DNA of 64,000 nt from Limnomonas spitsbergensis. Its lineage: Eukaryota > Chlorophyta > Chlorophyceae > Chlamydomonadales. Numbering within the stretch: position 1 is the first letter of the stretch; each line of letters starts with the position of its first letter. Location: assembly GCA_037349105.1 (NCBI GenBank), contig JAYJMM010000105.1:1240001-1304000 (forward strand). Direction: 5' to 3'. This document shows, one piece after another, positions 20,041-30,200 of the stretch. The notes under the pieces are model-generated. The model saw only the letters and a list, made by a program, of their open reading frames with translations, did no database searches and was not told where the DNA came from. The position numbers and the translations under genes were made by a program.

Positions 20041-23000
20041 ACCTTCCTTGAAAACAGTGTCAAGAAATGCCTGCTGTTTCGTTTTCTGCCACAAGGCCAC
20101 CACGTCCGGCTGCACGATGGCTGACTAAGTACACATGGATCGCTTATGGCTGGCGATCTAAGCAGCATGGCTGGCCATACCTAGGAACTTTAATGCAGCT
20201 GTAATGCAGCTAAGAGGCTGTAAGAGGCTGTAATGCAGCTGACATATAGCTGAGACATGAAGACAGTAAGACACCCCCCCCCCCCCTCGTCCTGCTCACC
20301 CTGCTGAACAGTGTGAAGCAGAGCGTCTTAAAGGCGGTGGACTCCTTGGACATGATCCCGCCCAGCTGCTTGTCGGAGTCCAAGCTGTTGCAGCCCAGGT
20401 CGTTGCACGCCGCGACCACTTGCGCTTGCAGCCTCAGCTGGGAAAGCAAACACAATGAGGAGGGGGGGGATGTCAGCAGGACATGCAAAGACACAGGATG
20501 TCAGGAAAACATTTTGAGGAACGGTTGGCCTTCCTGGACCTAAGCATGAAGGGTTTCATTTAGTGTGCAACACAACACCTTGGGCGGGCTGCCTGGCGGC
20601 CACTGCTGGGCCGTGGCGGACAAAACCCAGACCAACCTTCATCCCAAGGCCCAAGCACCAGGGCTTGCTGCACCCAACCTACACAGTAGTGTAGGCTGGG
20701 TTGCTGCTGATTGAAGCTGAATCGCGCGAACATCAAGCAATATAATTAAGACAGGTGTTGTCTCTACACTTGGTTAGTAGTGGTTACCTTGTGCTGGGTT
20801 CATATAATGCGTTATAGAGGGGGAGATCCAAAACTGAAGGATTGCGGGGGCCCAAAAATCAGCGCAGAGTCACGCCATTTTGGAAGTGTAAGGGTGATAG
20901 ACATTGGGCAATGACAGATGACACCAGACTGCAGTGAGAAAGCGCTTGAATCAGACAGGGAAGTCCATCTTGGTCTTGTGCCATCTCCTGGTGCTACGGC
21001 ATGGGTAGGCTACTAACTCCGGTAACATTCCTACTGATGAAAGAATTCCCCCAAATGGATCAACAAGTTTCACACCATAGCCGTGCATGGCCCTCCGGCT
21101 GCTCTACCTCCAGGCAAATGGCTCACATCCACGCCCACATTCAGCCCAGAAAACTTCCCTCCGAATCCGACAGAATTACAAAAAGACAAATCGTCATTTA
21201 CGGATTGAGAGCCTGGGATCCGAACCCATTGCTGTTGCTCACCATGCTCCATTTGTAAAGGTCCCAAGTGGCCTCCACATCTTCCAGCTGCGAGCGTGTC
21301 AGCCCCACCTCCCTAGCGACGGAGTCCCAGTGGCCGGGGGACGGCAGGGCCAGTGCGCCGTTGTCAACTCGGTGGGTCAGCGTGCTGAGCTGCAAGTATG
21401 GAATGTGTGAACAGGATCAGTGGCAGCCTGACAGCCATCTAACCTCCTTCACACTCTTCCCTTGGGGGCTCCTGGTACATAAGAGGGACCAATGGAGGGA
21501 CTTAATCAAGTTTATCTCTTTACTTCTGTGTTGCACATTTAAATGAGATCAGCGAAAGGTCACAACCTCCAACAAAAGCGTGCATCACACAACTGTGATC
21601 AGCTGCATGTGTGAGATGGCATAATGACCACACGCAAGACACAAATATAGAAGTGCTGGTCAGCCTGTCGAGGTTTGTGTCCTGATGGTGTGTTTCCCCT
21701 GAATGAACCCACACCGCATCACTTTGTTGCAATGCTAACTTTTTGAGCTTGCATTCCTCATGTAAGAAGTAAGAACTACGTATGGTTTCCAATCCCTCGT
21801 GATGTTTAACACTTCCCAATGTATAGGCGATTAGACCTGCTCATTCGGAATACGCGCATCATTCCCTGTGTCATAGCAATTGTGGATCAATCACTCAACA
21901 GACCTCAGTAATATTTTAAGATGTCTCTCACGATCAGCTACGGCATTTCACGCCGAGAGATTTTACCAACCGCTCAGGTGGCTCCAGTGGGATTGGAACC
22001 CACATCCCCATTCTTCGCAGACATGATAAGGCGCTGCATCCCAGTAGGTTTGGTCTAGAGACTGCTATAATAATCTTTGTAACACACCTGTGATGTTCGC
22101 CAAGCATCATAAGGAGGTCCCTATTACCACGTCCACGCTTACGTGCGTGCAACACTAGTTGGTACCACAGCGTCGATGCACCCATCCATCAGGCCTGGCC
22201 CCCCAGGAGCAACCTCTGCATCTCGGACCTGCCCGACAGAAGCCATGGCCTGATGCAGCTCAGTGCGCGTGCACCTTCAGCTCAGCCATTGCCTGGCTTA
22301 GATCGGCATCCAAGCCGCAGCTCCACACCGCTCTCACCTGTATCTTGGGGTTCAGCACGAAGGCGTCACTCATCATAGAGCAGAAAGCAGCAACCTGCAG
22401 GGGAGGGCAGTTTTGTTTAGAGCGCCCCAGACCGCCGCCGGGCGGCCATAAAAGACCCGTTTGGGGCCAGCCTTAGCCTTAACCTTAGCCTTAGCTGGCC
22501 TTCCGAAGCTGTCCAGAATCTGACATGCCCTGCCACCCCACCTACCTTTGAGGACACTTCCTTTGTTACAGAGGTCAGGCTGTCAATGTCCTTGGCCTGT
22601 TCCAGCTTCAGCAGCAGCAAGGAGGTGTCGGCTACGAAGCTGCACAGCATTGGTGTCTGCAAGGCAGCAAAAGGGAGGCCCCTTAAGTCGTAATTTGGTT
22701 AACAGCAGCTAATGCATGGATGACCGATATGACAGTCATGGCTGGAATCCCCCCCCCCCCTGCCTCTAGGGCTAGCAAAAATACAAGTGCTTGCTATCAC
22801 CCCCTGCTATCACCCTTGGTCTTCACTCAAAGAAACTGGAAAACTTAAAAGTGCTGGCCATCATCCCTACTGTAGTACGGTCATACACCAACAGCTGGAA
22901 AAGCAGAGACAGGGCAAAACAATAGACGAAAAGATAAACTCACCATAGCCGTTAAGGGTACTGAGGCTGATCTGAGCAAGGCCTTGGCCTCAGGCGACGC

Positions 23001-24411
23001 CCCTGCCCCGGCTGCCTTGGCTTGATGGAACCTTGACCAGATGCAGATCTGCTGATCGCGGGACGCCACAGCGTGCTCCAATGCCCGAGACCGCAGCTTC
23101 AACTGCTTGTTCTCGGCTGTCATGTTCTGGACAACCATGTGACCCTCATGCAGCTGAACATGACCAGAGCAGGGTAGACAGAGTGAGAGAGGGTGTCCGA
23201 GTGGGAGCAAAGATGGCAGGAGGCCAATGTGCAAATGTTTCCCACAGCCTTCAGAGAACGAGGACGAAGCTCGAGTGAGGCGGGCCCAAGATTCAGAGGA
23301 GTGAGCCAACTCTTAGCCAACGATGCATGTGCGTGATCCTCTTTCATGCCATGCTAGGTTGCATACGTGGGTGCGTCAGTCCCCTGCCCCCTGGTGTCCC
23401 AATGAAAGAAAGGCCCAACCAAAGCCTGGCAGGCTTCGCTCACCTGGTTCTGCAGGCTTCCAAACTTGCCCTTGGTTCGTTTCCTGTGGGACACCTCAGC
23501 GACATGAAAGCCCTTGCCCAGTTGGATGGGCGGACCATGGTGGCAGTTGACCTGGACCTGACGCTGGCCTTGGGGGCGTTGTCGCTGCTGTCGCCACCGC
23601 GGGGCTTGCTCGCGGTCGAGGTTGTGCGTATCATCCTCAATGGGTGGCTGTGTGTGGAGTGGCAGGGCGTGTCGAAGGTAGGCGAGCTTGTGTCACCGGC
23701 GTTCATGCTGTCCTGAAGCAGCCGTGGCTGCGGCTGCACCTTCTGCAGCTGCCTCTGTGCGTCAGCTACCTGGCAATCCTGCATCGTCGCTAGTTGCAAG
23801 CTGAGGGGAGCTGGAGGGCCGTAGATGCTGCCTGGAAAAGACGAGTCCATCTGGCTTGCACTTTGAAGAGCATCCGTTTGAAACATGGCCTGGTCCAACG
23901 GGCGTAGTTGCAGCGTCCCTTGATGCATCGGCAGCTCCTGCTGCTGCTGAATGGAGTCCGTTTTGAAACATGGCCGGGACAACGGGCGTACCGGTAGTTG
24001 CGGCGTCCCTCGATGCTTCTGCAGCTGCTGCTGCTCGAATTCCAAGTATCTTTCGCTCTTTATAGCGTCCAACGCCATGTCGTCGAGGTGTCTCGCCTCA
24101 CCTGCCTTCGGATCTGCCATCATTTTCAGGCCGAGCATTAACGCCTGCTGTGTCTGCCCCTGAGTTCGAACCACGGCTATGTCATAGCTTGCTCTGTTAT
24201 TCTGCAAGGGGCTGTGCCAACAGAGTTCCCTCCCGGTCGGTGGAGGTCCGATGTGGTTCTCTGGGTTGATGGGACATGAGATGTGTTCTGTCGTAAAATC
24301 AAACAGAGATTCTACGTCGAACGGTAGGTCTAATAATACGTCGAAAGAGTCTTCTCTAAAAAGGCCGGCCAGGTCACACATGTCTGCAGACAAAGCTGAC
24401 GACAAATCCAT
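19927..24411 (-). CDS. bZIP-like regulatory protein, algal type (multi-exon)
   Basis: Exons read by eye: 24411-23444, 23153-22944, 22656-22546, 22394-22338, 21389-21243, 20437-20300, and a last one from 20109 to 19927. Internal joins are in phase. The N-terminal 250 residues are acidic, then Gln-rich. Across the first junction the text reads SHRKRTKGKFGSLQNQ, then VVQNMTAENKQLKLRSRALE and ASRDQQI: a basic run, then heptads, as in green-algal bZIP proteins, and the C-terminal part (HWDSVAREVGLTRSQLEDVE) also fits that family. However, the basic run lies in a different frame from the long first ORF, so a small intron or a frameshift near 23.6 kb is unresolved, and the usual basic-region Asn is not seen. 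Likely a nuclear transcription factor. The C-terminus either runs into the 36-bp repeat or is spliced before it. Confidence 0.6.
21987..22003 (-). other. tRNA-like T-arm, possible SINE fragment
   Basis: On the minus strand GTGGGTTCCAATCCCAC forms a 5-bp stem with a 7-base loop, like a T-arm and B-box, followed by TGGAGCCACC like a tRNA 3' end. No matching 5' acceptor strand (GGCTCCA) is found 70-75 bases upstream, so it is not an intact tRNA gene. A similar B-box word (GGGTTCGGATCCC on the minus strand) lies at 21215-21227 in the next intron. A tRNA-derived SINE is the likeliest explanation. Confidence 0.35.
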
Positions 24412-25025
24412 CGCAAACTCGACTTGTTCATGTGGGTATCGACGCCGTGCACACTGTTATTTGCATTATACCTTTCGAATTCGAAGTTGGTTTCACAGAA
24501 TGAACACTCTCATAGCATCATATCGAAAAAATTGCTGAGGTGCTGAGCAGTTGTTGCCGACTGGGTATCTCCCGCGTATCTTCACCCATGTATGGGGCGT
24601 CCGGTGTGGGAGAGGGGGGGGGTGGAGAAATGAGGATGGGTGATATGTACCAGGCAGGGGATATGGACCACCCACCAGATGCACTCTCCATGACCCACTG
24701 CCCAGCCAGCACCAAAATTAGCAGTTCCAGGTGAAATAAAGTGAAATCACCATGGTTTGATCTCGCCCCTTACTCATCAATCACAACCATACCGGTACCA
24801 GTACTGCTACACGGAGTACTTTCCCCCCTGGTCAGTGTCCCTGGTTCCCAAGGGGTCCGCCTGCAATACCGGTAAGATGTTTGACTGAAGCCTTCAAGTG
24901 AGGCGAAGGCTGCAGAAGCTGGAACTGCAGATGCTTGTGTGACATATGTTTTGCAGGTGATGCCGCACCCTGGCAACATGCACTTTATCTGGGGACGAAA
25001 TCTGTCAAGGTCACGGTCCACCGTA
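24412..25025. other. 5' flank of the bZIP-like gene
   Basis: This stretch must contain the minus-strand promoter of the bZIP-like gene. A G-rich run lies near 24612, and two copies of the octamer taccggta are at 24790 and 24867. No TATA box stands out. Confidence 0.4.
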
Positions 25026-25460
25026 TTAGGTGCCACAGATGGGCACTGTACAATCTGGGCAATCAGGTAGGTGCGCATCAGTCCTAAACTGGTACAGTAA
25101 ATAGCGCCAAGAGTCGATAGTGTGACATTTGCAGGTCTCCTGCTCACTTAATTGACATACGGTAAGTGACCAGTTTGCACAATCAATACTTGTGCAGAGA
25201 GAAAGAGACCTAGAAATGATGGAGCTCCATACCGAGCTCCATGCTGAAAAAGTGCCATGCCAACGGTGCACCTGAAAAGCGTTGATGTCGCCAAAGTGTG
25301 GGTGGACACCACGCATACCAAAGAAGAGAGCGGCCAGATGCTGCAGCTTCAGCAACTCGCTGAAGGTGGACTTAATGCAAATGTGACGGCTTTGCAAGCA
25401 TCTCAGTATGACCGCCACGGTATCTCCACTGGGTACACCTGGTGTAAGGATGCGCGGCAC
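25026..25460 (-). other. Coding-like fragment of unknown origin
   Basis: A minus-strand frame reads RILTPGVPSGDTVAVILRCL and LLKLQHLAALFFGM. The composition looks like protein rather than noise, but there is no domain I can name and no in-phase neighbour. It lies just upstream of the LINE remnant on the opposite strand and may be a transposon fragment. Confidence 0.25.
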
Positions 25461-25489
25461 GTAGCTAAAGCGTAGTCTCCTTTCAGCAT

Positions 25490-26760
25490 CGCGGTACCTC
25501 TTGGTGTAGTGGCTTTACACCTGGACAGAGTCTGCTGAGCACCTTGAGATATGTGGCAGCATGAGGAAGGTCATTCAAGGTAGAGAGGAGCCTCTGGCTG
25601 CTGTGTTGCATCGTGTTCGCCGCATGGCCGCCAGGGTGCGTTTGAGGCATCATCTGCCTACGCACTGCCGGCTAGCAGCTGGTGTGGGCCACCGGTCACC
25701 TCCGGCCGCAACACTGCCTCCGGAGCAGGATGCAGTCCAGCCTACTTCAGCGCCTGTGCCAGGCTGCGGGGCTACCTGCCTCTACTGCCAACTGGGGGGT
25801 CATGAGGGAGCTGCAGATCCAGCCGCTACAACGAGATTGATGGCTAGTGCTCCGCTTCTACAACGCAGTGTTGGCACCTGCAGCACAGCAAGACAGCCCA
25901 CTCATGGCAGCAGGCATGGCGGCCGACATGCAGCTCGCGCTTCGACACAACACTGGAGGGCGCACATGGTGCAGTGAGCTGATGGAAGCGTTGAAGGAGT
26001 TGGAGCGTGGAGCAGCTGCCCCCAAACTGTGTGAGGTAGTCTTTGACCTGCAGCCGCCCCCCGTCCCAGAGGTGCTACTCCTAGTGGACGCAGCCTACCA
26101 GCAGGTGCAGCTTCAGGCGACTGGCAGAGGAGACCCCAGGGACCCCGTGGCGGAGCACAGGTCTGCGGCCGCCTTCTACGCTTGGTTCCAGTCTTCGGCG
26201 GGGGCCGTGTTGGCACTAGCTAGGAGCCGCACCAGCTTGTGTGCTCACGACTTGCGGCTGTGGCTTGGTGCGGTCAGCACGGCTGACACGAGAGGACGGC
26301 GGAGCGGTCAACAACGTGAGACACGCTGCTGCCAGCGGTGTTGGGCAAGGGGAGATGGCGAGCATGTGGAGGATGCCCTGCATGTCTGCTTCCAGTGCCC
26401 TAGCGTGAAGGAGAGGCTTGGGAAGAGAGGTTGGGCAGGCCCCCCCGAGGATGCCACAGACCCTCAACAGTTGCACCGGGGCAGGCTTGGGTGGGAGGCT
26501 CTGACTTTTGTTGAGGAAGTCGTACGCTGTCTTGAGGCTTAGTTTGTTGCTTTTCTTTCCTTCTGGGGGATTAGGCTTGAAGAGGGCAGGGATACCTCGG
26601 GCTGCCTTTTCCTTTTGGGGGTTATTCTTTCTCCTTTGTGTTATTCTCCTTCCTTCCCTCTTACCTCAAGTTCCTTTTCCCCAACGGTACAGTGGGCGCC
26701 CACGCAGTCAAGCCTTCTTGAGCAGGGCACAGAGGTGTAATTGCATTGACCTTCAGATTG
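25490..26760 (+). mobile_element. 5'-truncated LINE (non-LTR retrotransposon) remnant
   Basis: The main frame (25847-26542, opening just before LRFYNAVLAPA) ends with CCQRCWARGDGEHVEDALHV then CFQCPSV, a C-x2-C then H and H/C cluster about 70 residues from the stop. This is the C-terminal zinc-binding motif typical of LINE ORF2 proteins after the RT. Upstream, 25490-25850, homologous-looking sequence continues in other frames (GVMRELQIQPLQ), so it is broken by frameshifts. RT and endonuclease are missing, as in 5'-truncated insertions. The pyrimidine-rich stretch after the stop and the gcccacgcagtcaagcc word near 26697 are its 3' UTR, a related copy of which lies at 27859-27945. Confidence 0.7.
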
Positions 26761-27252
26761 TAAGTGAACCCACACCGGCTATATCCAACAAATATGCATC
26801 CCTCTTCTGTGAAACGGTCCAGAGGTGGTATGTCATAGCTAGACTAGAGGAGCTGGGGCATTAGACTGACCCTAGTCTTCCTGGGAGGGGATAATTATTG
26901 AACTTACATGGTTATGTTAGTTTTCAAGCATAAAGTTCCACGCCAAGCGTCAGCTGAGTCCGTATGTGTAACATCATTGATACACCCAAGCACCATTGTC
27001 ATTAATGTACGAAGTTAAGTACCTACTATAGTACCGGTACGACAACAGTTATTTGAGCCCGGGGCTCAGGTCTGGACGGGAGAGGCCTCTCAGCCCACCC
27101 ATAATAAAAATCACCAGAAGAGAAAAGGGAGACCCATCTCTAGAAATCCTAATACGCAGCGTCAGCCACACCTGCTGGGCCTGTCCTACTTAGTGCCCCA
27201 TTGTGGAGCCAAGCTCCACCATTCCAGTATTCCAAGGCTTTTCTGCCCTGCT
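26761..27252. other. 3' flank of ChlI, no gene
   Basis: No coding signal is visible. The stretch holds the downstream region of ChlI (minus strand) and a taccggta octamer at 27032-27039. Confidence 0.4.
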
Positions 27253-30200
27253 TTATTCCATGCCGAACACAACCTTGAAGATATCCCTAACACGCTCGCC
27301 ATCATCAATTTGCGCGAGGGGGTCCTTGCGCAGACGATGCCTGTTTGACACGCAAGGGCAGGGGCAGAATAAGACGTCATCCCAAAAGCAAAGCCTTTGC
27401 ACACAAATTATCCTAGAATCTCAAGACCTCACCCCAAATGCCTTGGCATGACACCTCCAAACGGAGGTAAGAATTCGAGATGTCATGTCATGTAAGCAGC
27501 CAAAACCTTTGGCACACCCCCAGCATGCATTCCTTCTCCCCGCAATGTCCTTGCAACAATGCGTTAATCAAGCAACCAGCACCTGGGCCTCCTACCCACC
27601 TCAGGCACAGAGGGATGACTCGGTAGATATCCTCCGGCGTCACATCAGAGCGTCCCTCAAATGCAGCAATGGCCATCATTGTCCAGGGGTCAGGTTGAAA
27701 GATAAGAATTCACTTCAATGCAGCACTAAGGGCAATTCAGCAGCCCACCTCATGCGGCCTTCCAAACTACTCATGCAACCCATTCCTCACATGACTTCCG
27801 ATTCCGTTTCTCTTTTGCTTTGTTCCTGTTCTCTCCTTTTACCCCCCCCCCCCCCCCCTTTCCACAAGCGGACAGTCGGGCACCCATGCAGCCGAGCCTT
27901 TTGGTCAGGAACCAGGGGGAGTAATATCATTCATTTGCACCCCCATCTGTTTTGTACCTGCCACTGCGTCCTTGCTGAGGAGCTGCAAGCACTTGCCTCG
28001 TATGAGAGCTACCACTAGCCTTCAAGTACCACAATCCGGCCACCAAGGGGGTCAGGAGCTCTGGATTACATCCCAAGTGCCCCAATCTCTGCTGTGCACC
28101 AGACATCAGACAGGCCGGTGTGGCTCATCAGAACATGCTCTCCCTCCCTGGCCTGCCTTGGCCCCTCCCAGCAGTCAAGGGCCCTGGCACCTCCGTCCCC
28201 TTGCTTTAGGTGGACAGGACCTTGATTGAACCTCTGTCTTAATCGTTCGCCCCACGCACCTTGGCTGCCCTGTTGGTTACGATGTCCCCTCGGATTCCGT
28301 CCACATTGAGGTCACTGCAGATCTGGGAAATCTTGACACGGAAGTCGTACGGCACGTCAGACTGCTTCAGCAGGGTGCGGGCCGCCACGATGCGGTCCGT
28401 CAATGCTTGTTGTTGCGTGTCGTACTTGGCCCTGTCAAGGACGCAGGGTGCATGGGAGGTGTGAACATGGTGCATGGGTAGATTGAGGAGAGTAGCCTGG
28501 TTTTACTTCTCTCATATCAGCCCCGACCAGCCTGCAGCTTGGGAGGGAATTCAGAGGGATACCCAAACGTAACCAGAGATGCAAGCAGGCAAGCAGGCAA
28601 GCAGGCAAGCATGTAGACTCGCAGGAAGGGGCTCAACGATAGGTACAGGCCTGGCAAAAATCTCAAGGCAGCATCATATGATTTAAGAGCGATGCACGAT
28701 ACTATGTGGGGTTAACTGAGGACGCAGTCAGTGAACTTTGAAGACTGCAATTGGTGAAGGTCGTCATGGCCCGGAGGCTCTACGACATATTCCAACGTTC
28801 TCATCATGCTGCACTCATAGCAAGACCACAAGGCGGTTTCACTCATGCACAGCAACAATGATATTAGGGTTAATACATTTCCTGATTAGGGGTCAGTCAG
28901 TGAACTTTGAAGACTGTAATTGGTGAAGGTCGTCATGGCCCGGAGGCTCAACGACATATTCCAACGTTCTCATCATACTGCACTCATAGCAAGACCTGCA
29001 CGGCAGTATGCGCAACATGCCCCACCTCTAAACATCATGCTACACTCATATCGATTACAGAGGGCAGATAAGACAACGTGCCCCATCCAAACAACGTTTG
29101 TCCCAGCATGAACTGTTCAACAAAAAAAAAGCTCTGCGCCCCATCGTGATGCTCTCTCCCGAGCTACCTCAGCATAATTTCCAAACAAGTTAACCGGCAT
29201 TTTAGCCCATCGATTCCCAGAACGCTTTCACCCGCACACCATCCCTGTTCCCCTTCTCGGCCGCTGACCTCGCCTTCAATCCATCGGGCTTGAGAGTAAC
29301 CACTAGCCCACCTTACCTGAAATCCATTGGGTTGTCATCAAAGATCTGGCGTTGTGACACAATCTGCACTCGGAGGAAGGGCTCCCGCACCGTGCCGATT
29401 TGCGCATGCATGCCGAACCTGTCCAGCAGCTGCGGCCTCAGCTCGCCCTCCTCGGGGTTGCCGCTCCCGACCAGGATGAAGCGGGCAGGGTGGCTAATCG
29501 AGATCCCCTCACGCTCGACAGTGTTCCAGCCTGCAGGCGCACACACCAGGGTTGAGGGGAGTGGTCAGACAGCCTCCGAAAGGGGGATTCGCTCGGCAGT
29601 CGGACACTGCCAGGTCCGCCGCGCCCACCTGATGCTGCAGAGTCCAACAGCACGTCCACGAGGTGGTCGTCCAGCAGGTTGACCTCGTCAACATACAGGA
29701 TGCCTCGGTTAGCCTTGGCGAGCAGACCCGGCTCGAACGCCTTTACACCTGGATTTAGAGTGCAGGATAGAGAGTTGAATTATAAAACATCAGGGTTGGG
29801 TTGGGGGCAAGAGCAGACTGGGGGGGAGGGCAAGTTAAGTGGAGGTGCGCAGGCGGGGGCTTCCACATAATTGCTGTCTGGCAGGTTTCCGGTACCCCCA
29901 GTGCGGCACCTATCAGGGCAATGTCCTTCCTCTGCTATCAGGGCAGTCTACGGCACTCATCATGCCTATTATCCCCTCGGGTCCTCCCATGCACATGCAC
30001 TCCCGGTCAGCGTCTTGCTGATGTGAGTGTCCCACAGGATCATCAGACACACACGATTGAAGGGCCTGTTGATGGCCGCTCAGGACAGCAGGACTGCCTA
30101 GGGGGCTACCAGCAGCAGGAAAGGCGTAGGAGAACAGGGCAGGTGGGAGCACGCACCCTCAGTCAGCGCCTTCTCAATGTCGATGGTGCCACACACACGG

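Noticed and set aside
21966..22060. tRNA gene on the minus strand
   Set aside because: A T-arm and 3' end are visible but there is no complementary 5' acceptor strand or proper anticodon arm.
27842..27860. C homopolymer of about 18, and similar runs at 20273 and 22749
   Set aside because: Simple sequence or polymerase slippage; no feature.
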